A stretch of 64,000 nt of DNA from Candidatus Didemnitutus mandela (GCA_002591725.1 NJAL01000002.1:124001-188000); one strand, 5' to 3'; numbered from the stretch's first letter, positions 10,774 through 21,940 are shown. A program made the numbers and translations. The notes: generated by a model from the letters alone, not told the origin.

Positions 10774-11142
10774 TCAGGTCGCCACTTCGTTACTGTCATC
10801 ATCGTCGGCTAAGGCCGGAACAGGCGGGTTCGCTTTGAGCTTTTCGAGATCCAAAACCTTGATTTTATGCTTCAAAATTTTTCCCGACTTGAATTTCACG
10901 ACCGCACGCTCGGGAATAATAACTTCCGCCTCCGGCTTGTTCGGATTGCGACCGACCCGCGCCTCGCGAACTTGAACTTCAAGCACGCCGAAATTGCGTA
11001 GCTCGACATTCCGTCCGGAAGCGAGCGCCTCTGTGATTATGCCCAGAGTCATCTGTACAGTCTCTTGGATTTGTTTCTGCGGAAAGCCGGTTTTCCCGTA
11101 GAGTTCCAACACGATTTCACGTTTCGTAAGATTAGTGGGCAT
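10774..11142 (-). CDS. HU/IHF family DNA-binding protein
   Basis: Small nucleoid protein that bends DNA. Residues 1-95 form a standard HU/IHF fold: start LTKREIVLELYGKTGF, body LRNFGVLEVQVREARVGRNP and the DNA-intercalating arm with RNPNKPE. The 122 residues exceed the usual 90-100; the extra C-terminal tail has KLKANPPVP and an acidic ADDDDSNE end. The RNPNKPE arm resembles IHF subunits more than HU, but I cannot decide between them. Its start is divergent from ubiE across about 100 AT-rich bases, which must hold both promoters. IHF often assists sigma-54 promoters, and rpoN is also intact here. Confidence 0.92.
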   Translation of the reverse strand: MPTNLTKREIVLELYGKTGFPQKQIQETVQMTLGIITEALASGRNVELRNFGVLEVQVREARVGRNPNKPEAEVIIPERAVVKFKSGKILKHKIKVLDLEKLKANPPVPALADDDDSNEVAT

Positions 11143-11245
11143 AGCGTGTTTTAGTTAAATTACTCGTGAAAGTTTAACACTACAAATAATTAACTATTGC
11201 ATTTTTACGTCAACCGCAAACCAGGAATCATCGATTCGTCAAAAT

Positions 11246-11947
11246 ATGACCGGTCCTCGTAAAATAAACACCATGTTCTCAAGTATCGCCAAACGCTACG
11301 ACTTGGCCAACCGACTCCTGAGTGGAGGCAAGGACGTATTCTGGCGCCAGGAATTAGTTCGCGCCGTCTACGATGTCCATCCTGATGTCGTGCTAGATCT
11401 TGCAACAGGAAGCGGCGACGTTGCCTTTGCGCTTGCCGATAGTCTGCCATCATCGACGAAAATCATCGGAATGGACTTCTGCCAGGCCATGCTAGACGAA
11501 GCGAAAAAAAAGAAACAGATCCGCGGCGGAGCCTCTAAAATAGTTTTTCGACAAGGCGATGGGCTAGCTTTGCCCTTGCCAGACAAGTGTGTGGACTCGG
11601 TGACGATTTCTTTCGGTCTCCGCAATATGGTCGATCGTCATCGCGCGCTCAGCGAAATACGGCGCGTGCTGCGTCAGGGCGGACACTTATTCGTGCTGGA
11701 ATTTTCTCAGCCGTTCCCTTGGCTCAGTCCAGTCTACTATTTCTACCTCAAGCTAATCCTACCAGCCATCGCAGCGCCGCTAACCGGCAACAAACCAGCC
11801 TACAAATATCTTGCTGATTCAATTACGAAATTCCCGACACGCCAAGCACTAAGTGAAGAAATCTTTCGGGCCGGGCTAAGTATGGTCACCTCGCGTCCAC
11901 TAACAGCGGGAATCGTCGCATTGCATCAGGCCCGCAATTTGATTTAA
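11246..11947 (+). CDS. ubiE: Demethylmenaquinone/ubiquinone methyltransferase
   Basis: SAM-dependent C-methylation of the quinone ring, the last step of menaquinone synthesis. The 233-residue protein shows the family start (INTMFSSIAKRYDLANRLLSGG), SAM motif I LDLATGSGD at 50-58, the signature SFGLRNM with a following EIRRVLRQGGHLFVLEFSQP, and the C-terminal YKYLADSITKFPT segment. The menaquinone variant (MenG) is more likely in this phylum. It is divergent from the HU/IHF gene. Confidence 0.95.
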   Translation: MTGPRKINTMFSSIAKRYDLANRLLSGGKDVFWRQELVRAVYDVHPDVVLDLATGSGDVAFALADSLPSSTKIIGMDFCQAMLDEAKKKKQIRGGASKIVFRQGDGLALPLPDKCVDSVTISFGLRNMVDRHRALSEIRRVLRQGGHLFVLEFSQPFPWLSPVYYFYLKLILPAIAAPLTGNKPAYKYLADSITKFPTRQALSEEIFRAGLSMVTSRPLTAGIVALHQARNLI

Positions 11948-12149
11948 TATCTGACAATCTGAACGCACACATGCATGTCCGTCGGGTTTAGTTGAAAAAC
12001 TAGAACCACAGACGTTGTGGTAATTGGGATTTTTATTCCGAAGCTCTTGCCGTAGAGTCAGTCATTGAAATCGACAGCCGAACCCTAACCCTTGAGGCGA
12101 CGCAAATTTGCCAAATCGATGAAGGGTCTTCAAACCCTCCGACTAAAAC

Positions 12150-13389
12150 TCCGTATTGCGTTCATTTAAATTGAAATCTTGGAAAAATATGCCGTGCATC
12201 GTACATGTATATCACACCTAAACAGCCATCACTCTCGACAAAAACCGGAGTCTTTTGGACAGATCGATCGTCTCTGTATGGTGAATAGAGCAAATCTTGC
12301 CGGCAGCGCGGGGAGTTAGGCTGGTCATAGCAACACAGGCCATAGCCTGCTCCCCGCGGCTATTAAATCGCGGTACGGCACTGAAGCAAGAAATGTGAAA
12401 ATTCTGTCCTGAGCTATTGCCAACATCAACTTAGGAGAGCACATTACCGACTAGATTGACCGTCAGTAAAAGATTTCGAGCGACCTAAAAACATCAACTA
12501 ACGCACAAGGTCGCCGATGTTGAAGTAGGAGCCATTTACAATGGCGCTGCAAACCAGAACCGGCCATTTTAGCAAGCTAGTCGCTGGTCTGATCCACACG
12601 AACATCATTCAGAGCTTCCGCCTCGGTAAGACTGGCGAGCAGTATTTAATGACCATGGAATACATCCATGGAGTAAATTTGGCGCAATTCCTTGACCGCC
12701 ACGTCGAACTCAGTCGGTTTTTGTAGATCGATATGTCCGCTTTTATCGTTTTCCGAATAAACCGAACCCCCTTAACTATGCGCACAACTAAGTGCGCTAT
12801 CAAAAACCGGCCGTTGGATATCGTCCACCGAGATGTAAGCCGAGAAAAAGCTATGCACGCTTACAAGGGCAACATAAGGCTGACCGGCTTTGGCATCGCG
12901 AAAGCCCTCAAGCTCACACATAATGAGGAAGGCAAGATAATCCCCCAAAAGAATAAATTTATATCGTCCGAATACGCCAACTACACCGTCACCGATACGC
13001 AAGGCGGCCTTTTTTTCTCAGATCCATCCTCAGTAAAATTCTCCTTGAAATAGAGAAATTTTGACAAAAAACGCGCTTGGAGTCAAGCTGAAAAAAATGT
13101 TTCCTTACCGATTTTCTGCTTCGGCAAGTTCCGGCCCCGCTATCGATTCGCGGCTCAATGTTGTCCTTCAGCGAGTATTGCAACGCAACCGCAGCAAACG
13201 TTTCCAATCCGAATTCGAAACATTCGCCAAGCTGAGGCTTTGCCTTTACAGCGACCGCTACGGCCCCATCAACGAGAAGCTTGTTCTCACCTCCGCGACC
13301 TCTTCACAAGCCCCCCCTCTCCCGCCCCCTCACCAGCGTTGCCGTTCCGTTTTTTTACTTTCGGGAATCATCGCTACCCCACGACAGTC
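12150..13389 (+). pseudogene. Decayed serine/threonine protein kinase
   Basis: A eukaryotic-type kinase can be traced: IEILEKYA near 12168 (start of the glycine-rich loop region, loop itself lost), HTNIIQSFRLGKTGEQYLMTMEYIHGV at about 12597-12672 (alphaC to hinge, broken here only for description), IVHRDVSREKAM at about 12820 (catalytic loop HRD), IRLTGFGIAKA at about 12880 (DFG changed to GFG), then ISSEYAN. The C-lobe end reads LNVVLQRVLQRNRSKRFQS (13160) and LYSDRYGPINEKL. Stops and frameshifts are spread throughout and the DFG aspartate is lost. The kinase end runs right up to the rpoN start, so the two may have been one operon. The 200 bases after ubiE hold nothing else. Confidence 0.85.
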
Positions 13390-14847
13390 ATGAGCGGACT
13401 GGGATTCAAACAAAGTTTCGAGCAACGGCAAGCGCAGCAACTCGTCCTAACGCCTCAGATGCGGCAATCCATAAAGATTCTCCAGGCGGCCACTTTTGAT
13501 CTTCGCAATGTCATCCAGGAAGAGCTCCAGAGCAATCCGACTCTTGAAGAACTGCCAATGGAAGAAATCAGTTTTGAAAAAAATATAGGCTCTGGAACAG
13601 ACGGCTTTGGACCCGACAATGATGTCCGGGAGGAGATGAGCTTTAAACAGGACTTCCAAGTCCTCGAAAAAATCGACCAGGACTGGCGCGACCAGATAGC
13701 CGACGTCAGCGGCACGCGCACCACTTCACCGGAAGAGGAGGAACATCAACAATATCTTTTCGAGTCATTAACAACCGAAATTTCACTTGCCGAGCACTTG
13801 ATACAACAGATCGAACTCGCAGAGTGCGAAACTCCCGTCCGCGAAGCGATTCGTTACCTAGTCGGCAGCCTCGATGACCGCGGATTCCTGACCGACACGT
13901 TATCCAACATTGCCCTGATGTACAATCTCTCGTTCAAAACTGTGCAGATCGGCTCCAAACTCCTAAAGACCTTCGATCCGCTGGGGATCGGATCCGAGAG
14001 TCTGGGCGACTGCTTGTTGGTTCAGCTCGTCCAGAAGGGACGCGAAAAATCTGTCGCCGCCTGGATCATTCGCGATCATTTTGACCTGTTTATCCGACGT
14101 AAAATTCACAACCTCGCCCACAAAACGGGTCTGTCTCCCCGAACCATTCAGAAAGCTGTCGAGGAAATCAGAAAACTTGATCCCGCGCCCGGCCGGCGCT
14201 TCGCCAATAACACCAACCGCATCGTCGCGCCCGACGTAACTGTGGAAAGAGAAGGCGCGAAGTGGAAGGTTTCTCTCAACAACGACTATACTCCACGTCT
14301 TCGCCTCAGCAGCACCTACAAGAACCTCATCGCCAAGGCGGAACTCAGCAAAAACGAGCGCGACTATCTCCGCGAAAAACTTTGCTCCGGGAAATTTATC
14401 ATTAATGCCATCGAGCAGCGTCATCACACGATCGAGTGCATCACGCAGGAAATCCTAAAGCATCAGGTCGAATTTTTCGAGGAAGGCGTTTCAAAGCTGA
14501 AACCGCTCACGATGGCAAAAATCGCCAGTATGATCGGCGCCCACGAGGCCACCGTGAGCCGCACTCTCGCAAACAAATACATCAAGACGCCGCACGGCGT
14601 TTTCGCAATGAAGTATTTCTTCACTTCCGGCTATAAACTAGAGTCCGGTCAATACGTCGCCAACACAAGCATAAAGGAGATAATCGCCGACATTGTCGCC
14701 AGCGAAGATCCTGACGCGCCATTGAGCGATCAGGAAATTGTCGGCCTGCTCCAGAAAAAAGGCCTCAGAATCGCCCGCCGAACCGTAACAAAATACCGCG
14801 AGAAACTCGGTCTTCTGTCCAGCAACCTGCGTCCACGCTACAACTGA
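13390..14847 (+). CDS. rpoN: RNA polymerase sigma-54 factor
   Basis: Directs RNA polymerase to -24/-12 promoters, which open only with an AAA+ activator. I chose the ATG at 13390 (485 residues, family-typical): it begins SGLGFKQSFEQRQAQQLVLTPQM, the glutamine-rich region I. The frame is open back to 13240, but that part overlaps the kinase remnant. An acidic region II (about 55-115), the core-binding domain, a helix-turn-helix (MAKIASMIGAHEATVSR) and the RpoN box ARRTVTKYRE at about 462-471 are all intact. No activator or sensor remains intact in this window, so its targets lie elsewhere. Confidence 0.96.
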   Translation: MSGLGFKQSFEQRQAQQLVLTPQMRQSIKILQAATFDLRNVIQEELQSNPTLEELPMEEISFEKNIGSGTDGFGPDNDVREEMSFKQDFQVLEKIDQDWRDQIADVSGTRTTSPEEEEHQQYLFESLTTEISLAEHLIQQIELAECETPVREAIRYLVGSLDDRGFLTDTLSNIALMYNLSFKTVQIGSKLLKTFDPLGIGSESLGDCLLVQLVQKGREKSVAAWIIRDHFDLFIRRKIHNLAHKTGLSPRTIQKAVEEIRKLDPAPGRRFANNTNRIVAPDVTVEREGAKWKVSLNNDYTPRLRLSSTYKNLIAKAELSKNERDYLREKLCSGKFIINAIEQRHHTIECITQEILKHQVEFFEEGVSKLKPLTMAKIASMIGAHEATVSRTLANKYIKTPHGVFAMKYFFTSGYKLESGQYVANTSIKEIIADIVASEDPDAPLSDQEIVGLLQKKGLRIARRTVTKYREKLGLLSSNLRPRYN

Positions 14848-15974
14848 GCAACAGGCTGCCGCGCGGCAATCAGGGAAAACGACCGACTGATCGTAGCGAT
14901 TGGCCGTTTCCTGCACTGGTTTCCGCCAACTTTTACAGAGAAACTGGCTTTAAAAGATACCGACAAAATTTCTCTTTGTTTGCACTACGCAGGAGCACTT
15001 CTGGCTTTATGTAAAGCCGTTACAAAAATGCGCTTACGTTTCCGAAGCTTTCTCGTAAGAATTTTATAAAGAAATTTTAGACCATTGCCACCAGAAGAGC
15101 TAGGTAATGATTTATTATGATATTATAAGTTTTCTTGCGCATCAAGAACCCAGCTTCACGCACAGATATCGACTAACCAATGTCAAAAGCGGGAAGAGCG
15201 CCTCGGTATACGGTATAAAGCTAGATTAGCGGCCTTTCGTCGACCGCGGGAGGGAGGAGCGCTGCCATTCTTCTCCCCCCATCCGAGTGTCTTATCCGCA
15301 GCGTTCATGCCGGTATCTGGGAGCAGCTTGGCAATACAAATAATCCCATCTTGCCCTCTTTTGATTTGCTTCTCCTGTTTGGCTATTTTAAAATTTTTTT
15401 AGAGTGATTTTGGCATTAATGACCTCTTCTAAAACTTTTAGTGCTGCTCCCCGAAAAACGCTGACTACTCTCATTTTCCGGAAGCACACACGCCACTACA
15501 ACTTGGCAAGCCCATCGGGGGCTTGCTCGGATGAGATGTCCTCTTTTTTGTCGACGACGAACTGTTTCCTCGTCCGTTTAAACAGCGACTTTACTCCGTT
15601 TCGTCTCGTCGCCTCTTCCGGTACGCTCGATCGTTTCCAACCTGAGTTTATTTCTCGAAAACCCCCACTTATCCAAACACCAGCAGCGAAGCCATCCTGC
15701 ATTCCACTGCCGCGAACAGTCACCTCGACCAAGCTGTACCCGAATTTCTAATCGCAGCAAACCTGGCCACCAAAACCTTTAACTGCGGCCCCCGCATATA
15801 GCAGGGGGTCATTTCGGGATATCCGGGCCAGATTCCCTCGGCCGTGCTCACACCTAAAAATCTTTTTCTCGCCAGAAAATCTGGTTACATGGTCATCAAC
15901 GCCGCGATAGAAGATACGGCTTCCTAAACCAAATCCCGCCGAGTCGGGGCCAGCATCGATTTGCTGGCTAGTCC

Positions 15975-15988
15975 GTAACAAGTAACAA
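15975..15988. repeat. 7-bp tandem duplication
   Basis: GTAACAA twice in direct tandem inside the rpoN-eno gap. It is one of several short tandem duplications in this window (see findings). Confidence 0.6.
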
Positions 15989-16220
15989 GTTTGAGGGCGC
16001 GCCGATGCACACTACAGCAATAAAATACCATCTTAACCAGATTGATTCCCCACAGAACTTTCAACAGCGCAGCCTTGCTCATCCACAGTTAATAAGTTAT
16101 TTTTATAACCGCAACAGACTTATCGGGGCGACAATTCATCGTAGCCAAGTCGAGCAGATACCAGAGGGACAGCGCCCGATTTTTCCGACTGTTTAGCAGG
16201 TATTCCCTCTACAATACCAG

Positions 16221-16250
16221 TTTCAATAGTCCCACCCTCCTTGTTATAAC
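16221..16250 (+). promoter_or_regulatory. Possible sigma-70-type promoter for eno
   Basis: TTTCAA and TATAAC separated by 18 bases, about 90 bases before the eno start. This is a modest match to -35 and -10 consensus; nothing else in the leader fits better. Confidence 0.3.
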
Positions 16251-16255
16251 CCTAA

Positions 16256-17617
<1,362 letters not shown>

Positions 17618-17701
17618 AGTTTTCAACTTCCTACACCAAATCAAACAATTTACGAAACTGGTCTCCTACCTCGATAGAATAACAAAGACAGCGCAAAGAG
17701 A

Positions 17702-17732
17702 AAGCCGGGCCACAAGGCCCGGCTTCTTTTTT
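17702..17732 (+). terminator. Rho-independent terminator of eno
   Basis: A perfect 10-bp stem (AAGCCGGGCC, loop ACAA, GGCCCGGCTT) followed by CTTTTTT, 85 bases after the eno stop. This is the clearest terminator in the window. Confidence 0.93.
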
Positions 17733-17759
17733 ATGAATTGGCAGTCGTCCCGGACATCG

Positions 17760-18377
17760 GCATAGCCTACTCCAGCTGCCAGCTAAAGACTGGGGTCAAA
17801 GCCAATAAACCAAACCACCCAGCTCGAACAGGGCGTAATCTGCGCACGTCGTGCATCGTGCCGATGATGGAAGAGTAACGGTTCACGCAACCCCATTGAG
17901 GTCCTTCTTCTACATCCAGTTAAAAAACACCGCTCCAAAAAACGATCCCATAAACAGACACGCCATCAGCGAGCCAATCTCCGAAAAGACCACCAGGCCG
18001 GCCAACCGGGCCCTTCGGCAACATCAAAATACTGCCACGCTGTCTCATAAAAAAACCGACACAGAGGAGAATTTACCACTTCGATTCGCACGTCAAGCAA
18101 CCGCCGAGACTGATCGTCATTTGCAATACTCGCCCATACAGTTCGGCACATTAAAAAACAAAAGGACCAACGCAATCTCGGTCATCCCGGCTAAAATCAA
18201 CAGCGCGTCTAGCCAAATAAGTCAGGCGCCCACTCGTCCAATGGCCGCGCGCGCGTAAGTGTAATGACCGTCCAGAGTCAGCACCGCCGCGGACCGCGGT
18301 CCCAAGAAACTATGTAAAAATAATGCAACCACACCAGCGGCCACGCGGACAGCGGCAGCCCGGCCGCAAACTCGGGG
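17760..18377 (-). pseudogene. Decayed polytopic membrane protein, unassigned
   Basis: Directly downstream of fabF on the same strand. Following the minus strand from 18360, hydrophobic segments in varying frames read LVWLHYFYIVSW, then LIWLDALLILAGMTEIALVLLFF (18160-18230), and near the end IGSLMACLFMGSFFGAVFF. Between them the frame is broken by stops. It looks like a multi-spanning transporter or permease, but I cannot place it in a family. It was likely co-transcribed with fabF. Confidence 0.45.
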
Positions 18378-19700
18378 CTAGGGTGCCGTAAAGACCATAG
18401 ACGCGTTTGTACCACCGAAACCAAAGCAGTTGGCCAGCGTCGCACGGATTGGACGATGAACCGCCTGCTGCGGCGTGAAATTCAGTCCCGATACCGCGCA
18501 GGCCGGGTCGATATTTTCCAAGTTAATCGTCGGCGGCACGACTCCGTCACGAATTGCCAACACGGCTGCAAGCGCTCCCATCGCACCGGCTCCGCCGAGC
18601 AAATGGCCCGTCATTGATTTCACCGCACTAACAGCCAGGTTGTTTTTGTTTTCCGCAAACACTGCCGCGATCGCCGCCGTTTCCTCAGTGTCACCTGACA
18701 GCGTTGACGTCGCATGCGCCGAAACGTAATCGATTTCAGCCGGCTTCAACCCGGAATGAGCGAGTGCCAATTGCATCGCGCGCCTCGATCCTTCCGCCTC
18801 CGGCGCGAGCGACGAGAGGTAATGCGCATCCGCCGAAGCTCCGTAACCGACCATGTCGGCATAAACCCGCGCTCCACGCCGGTATGCATGTTCAAATTCT
18901 TCCAACACGAAAACCACGGCTCCCTCGGATAACACAAACCCATCGCGACTCGCATCGTAGGGTCTCGAAGCCCGGGTCGGATCATCGTTTCGCTTCGAGA
19001 GTGCGCGCATTTTTGCAAAGGCGCCGATAGACAGCGGCATTAAGGTCGATTCCGCGCCGCCAGAAAACATTACATCCGCATCGCCGCGGACAATCGCCGC
19101 TGCTGCCTCACCAAGCGCGTGCCCGCTGGTCGCACAAGCCGATGACACCGCCATGTTCGGTCCGCGAAAGTCAAGCAGCAGACTGAGCTGACCCGAGAGA
19201 AGATTCGGAGCCAGCTGGATGATGAAGAAAGGCGAGATTTTGCGAAACCCCTCACACCGCCAAATTTCGTAGGTGTCTGCGATTTCCGGCAGGCCACCCA
19301 AACCAACACCGAGATTAACGCCTATGCGCTCGGACGCGATCGCCGCACGATGCAAATCGAGTCCGCTGTCCACATAGGCCTCGAGACCAGCCACACAACC
19401 GAGGTGCGTAAAACGACCAAATTTCTTCGCGTCCTTGGGAGAAAAGGCAGCTGTCACCGGTTGGGCCCCCACACCCCGAGGGAAAACTGGCTGAGCCAAC
19501 GGGCGAAGCGGGTCGAAGTTTCGCACTTCTCCAGCAATTTTAACCGGGCATTCCGTAACGTCGAAACGCGTGATCGGACCGATGCCAGAGCGGCCAGCTT
19601 TCAGCGCTTCCCACGTTTCCACCGCAGTAAGCCCTACGGGGGAAACGGCTCCAATACCAGTAATTACAACACGACGAGGCGAAACAGAAGGCAGGGTCAT
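18378..19700 (-). CDS. fabF: Beta-ketoacyl-ACP synthase II
   Basis: Condenses acyl-ACP with malonyl-ACP to extend fatty acids. The 440-residue thiolase-fold enzyme begins RRVVITGIGAVSPVG and has the complete triad: nucleophile Cys189 (SSACATSGHA), His329 (SAHATSTLSGDTEE) and His366 (KSMTGHLLGGAG), plus the C-terminal FGFGGTNASMVF. It is about 20 residues longer than usual because of an insertion at about 67-87 (LAQPVFPRGVGAQPVTAAF) just before the conserved SPKDAKKFGRF. No acpP or fabG is intact beside it. The low-complexity insertion is unusual but leaves the frame and catalytic residues intact. Confidence 0.93.
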   Translation of the reverse strand: MTLPSVSPRRVVITGIGAVSPVGLTAVETWEALKAGRSGIGPITRFDVTECPVKIAGEVRNFDPLRPLAQPVFPRGVGAQPVTAAFSPKDAKKFGRFTHLGCVAGLEAYVDSGLDLHRAAIASERIGVNLGVGLGGLPEIADTYEIWRCEGFRKISPFFIIQLAPNLLSGQLSLLLDFRGPNMAVSSACATSGHALGEAAAAIVRGDADVMFSGGAESTLMPLSIGAFAKMRALSKRNDDPTRASRPYDASRDGFVLSEGAVVFVLEEFEHAYRRGARVYADMVGYGASADAHYLSSLAPEAEGSRRAMQLALAHSGLKPAEIDYVSAHATSTLSGDTEETAAIAAVFAENKNNLAVSAVKSMTGHLLGGAGAMGALAAVLAIRDGVVPPTINLENIDPACAVSGLNFTPQQAVHRPIRATLANCFGFGGTNASMVFTAP

Positions 19701-20159
19701 AAAAAATCAATTACGACGAATCAAATAAAATTAGTCGAGCATCATGGCGCGCATTTGCGCCAAAACTACATCGCCCTCCCCCTGGCCGGGGTCCGGCAAG
19801 GGGGGTGCGATGCAACCGAGATTATCCTGTACTGCATCGGAAAGCCGCTAAACAAGCTTCGGCCACCAAGCTACGTCTTGCCGCGAGAATGCGCATAAAA
19901 ACCGCCGCTAGCTAGTCCCGCACGTCGTATTGTCTAGTCCACGCCAATTATCGTCACACCGCACTTCGCGAAACGCTTCACCCCGACTTGCAAAATACGC
20001 CAGTAGGTACTATTTTCAGTAATTATTCAGATAATCGCATGTTTAGTTTATATGGCGGTCGTTATAGCCGTTTTGATTTGACCTGCTTTTAAGCGACCAG
20101 CGTTGTTGCCTTTTCGGAGCTTTGACAGGACCTCTTCTAACACCAGCGTAATTTCCTGT
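19701..20159. other. Gap upstream of fabF, possible C-terminal gene remnant
   Basis: Just upstream of fabF the minus strand ends an open frame with GEGDVVLAQMRAMMLD and a stop at about 19733, like the C-terminus of a gene once translated ahead of fabF. Further upstream only broken pieces remain (such as GVKRFAKCGVTIIGVD near 19960). In related genomes a fatty acid synthesis gene would be expected here, but I cannot confirm one. The right part, AT-rich around 20020-20070, must hold the promoter for the HIT gene. Confidence 0.4.
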
Positions 20160-20654
20160 ATGGACCATCTGCACGCCTACTGGCGCATGGAATATATCCA
20201 AGCGCCGCGCCTCCCCAAAAACAGCAATCCGTTTTCCGATCTGCCGAAACTGGGCGACGACGCGAAGGCGCTAATTATCCACCGTAGCAAGCTTTCTTAT
20301 CTCATTTTGAACCGCTTCCCCTACAATCCCGGACACCTCCTCGCCGTTCCCTTTCGCGCGGCGACTGACCTTACCGAGCTCGACGCGGCGGAACGAGCCG
20401 ATCTGATGGACGAAATCATCCGCGCCAAGGAAATCCTACACCTCGCCATCGATTCACATGCTTTCAATATCGGTTTTAATCTCGGCAGCGCCGCCGGCCG
20501 CAGTATCCCACATCTTCACGGACACATCGTCCCCCGCTGGAACGGTGACACTAACTTCATGCCTGTAATTGGGAAAACCCGCGTGCTTCCGCAATCGCTC
20601 GAAGCCATGTATGCCCGCTTGAAGGAAACCGCCGATCATTTTCCCGTCGCCTGA
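20160..20654 (+). CDS. HIT family hydrolase
   Basis: Histidine-triad nucleotide hydrolase or transferase of the Ap4A-phosphorylase-like branch. The ATG at 20160 gives 164 residues; the upstream ATG at 20103 would add an unrelated tail. The triad is HLHGHIVPRW with His118, His120 and His122, and the fold-defining LILNRFPYNPGHLLAVP and NIGFNLGSAAG segments are intact. It is the first gene of the cluster HIT-phoH-ybeY-DUF502-recO, of which phoH and DUF502 are now dead. The substrate (a dinucleoside polyphosphate or nucleotide adduct) cannot be told from sequence. Confidence 0.93.
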   Translation: MDHLHAYWRMEYIQAPRLPKNSNPFSDLPKLGDDAKALIIHRSKLSYLILNRFPYNPGHLLAVPFRAATDLTELDAAERADLMDEIIRAKEILHLAIDSHAFNIGFNLGSAAGRSIPHLHGHIVPRWNGDTNFMPVIGKTRVLPQSLEAMYARLKETADHFPVA

Positions 20655-20689
20655 GCCGTTCTCGTCTTTTTCGTATCCGCTTCGCAAGA

Positions 20690-21474
20690 AATTCATTTTT
20701 CCAACGCGCGCCAGCTCACCAGCCTCTACTGCAGCAACGAGGGCGACCTCGTCATCGCTGAGAAAAAACTCAGTGTCCGCCTCGTCATGCGCGACAACTG
20801 GCTAAAAATCGATGGCTCCGACAACGACGTCGCTCGCGCCGCGGAATTCTTTCAACTCCTCGACGAAGGCCGCAAACAAGGCCTTGTCATGCGCACCCCA
20901 GATTTTGTCCAGCTTCTCGACACCTTCGTGGTGCCCAAGACGGTGGGCCAAAAGCTCTACCTAAAAGCCATCCAAAAAAACTATCGTCTTCGGCATCGGT
21001 CCCGCCGTTGAAGCTGGGGGAGCACTCGGGTTTCTCCCCGGTGATCTGCGCGAAAAAATCTCCCCTTATCTGCGCCCGCTCTACGATGCGATGCACGACT
21101 TGCTTTCCGTTGAGGATGCCACGCAGCTCACAAAAAAAGATATCATCGAGATTGCCCCGCTAGCCTATATGCGTGGCCGCACCCTCGCCAATGCCTACAT
21201 CATCCTCGACGAAGCGCAAAACACCACACCCGAGCAGATGATGATGTTTCTCACCCGCCGCGGCGATAAATCACAAACGATCATCACCGGCGACGTCACA
21301 CAGGTCGACCTACCACACCCGAAATAATCCGGTTTGCTTCACGCCCCGCGCATCCTAAAAAAAGTTCCTGACATCGAAATTCACAATTTTACCGTGTCAG
21401 ACGTCGTCCGTCATCCACTCCTCGATGCCTACAAACAGGCCAAGCCTTCCGAAAACGGGCCCAGCTCCCCGTGA
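20690..21474 (+). pseudogene. phoH: Decayed PhoH-like ATPase lacking its P-loop
   Basis: The N-terminal part is open from 20787 (DNWLKIDGSDNDVARAAEFF, then GLVMRTPDFVQLLDTF) and the C-terminal part from 21091 ([20 protein letters not shown], with the Walker B DEAQN and GDVTQVDLP). Between them the normal GPAGTGKT...TRPAVEAG reads directly [12 protein letters not shown]: about 35-40 codons containing Walker A have gone. Two bases are also missing near 20981 (QKN then frameshift), and a TAA at 21325 interrupts the last part, which continues to a final stop near 21472. The C-terminus overlaps the ybeY start, as in intact relatives. The intact protein is an RNA-associated ATPase. Confidence 0.9.
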
Positions 21475-21940
21475 CATCGAGCGCATCGTCGAAGTCCGCC
21501 GAGCCCATCCAAGGCTCCTCTTATCGGTTAAGGAAGTGTCTCTGGCAATCGCAACGCTCGATGCAAACGCCTCACACTTTCGCGGTGGTTGCCCGCCTGG
21601 TGAATTGTCGCTCGTCTTCATGACTGACCCGATACTCGCAAAAGTTCACGCCGACTTCATGAATGACCCAACGACGACCGATGTCATCACTTTCGAGGGC
21701 AACCCCCAGGTCGGGGTTGCCGGAGAAATCTGCGTCTCCGTCGATACCGCCGCCTACGCAAAACTCAATAAGCGTGAATTTGCTAAAGAGCTCATGCTCT
21801 ATATCGTGCACGGCTGGCTGCATCTCGCCGGTTACAGCGACCTGAAACCGACCCAAAAGCGCCTCATGCGCGCAGCGGAAAAGCGAGCCCTAAGGTTGTT
21901 ACAGCAGGCCGAAGCCATGCCTGCCTTTCGGCTCGCCTAA
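21425..21940 (+). CDS. ybeY: Endoribonuclease YbeY (rRNA maturation factor)
   Basis: Metal-dependent single-strand RNase that acts in 16S rRNA 3' end processing and ribosome quality control. The 171-residue protein shows FMNDPTTTDVITF (family NxxYRxxDxPTDVLSF region) and the metal motif HGWLHLAGYSD at 129-139. The usual third histidine (HGxLHLxGYDH) is replaced; Asp139 stands where a ligand would be needed. The only ATG is at 21425, inside the phoH remnant. Being intact between two dead neighbours suggests strong selection, as expected for a ribosome factor. Confidence 0.9.
   Translation: MPTNRPSLPKTGPAPRDIERIVEVRRAHPRLLLSVKEVSLAIATLDANASHFRGGCPPGELSLVFMTDPILAKVHADFMNDPTTTDVITFEGNPQVGVAGEICVSVDTAAYAKLNKREFAKELMLYIVHGWLHLAGYSDLKPTQKRLMRAAEKRALRLLQQAEAMPAFRLA

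Noticed and set aside
15496..15981. Ribosome hibernation factor remnant downstream of rpoN
   Set aside because: The position fits, but the readable pieces do not show the family pattern on either strand.
17851..18258. 135-codon plus-strand frame after eno
   Set aside because: Low-complexity, polar text; the minus strand carries hydrophobic membrane segments that fit a real gene better.
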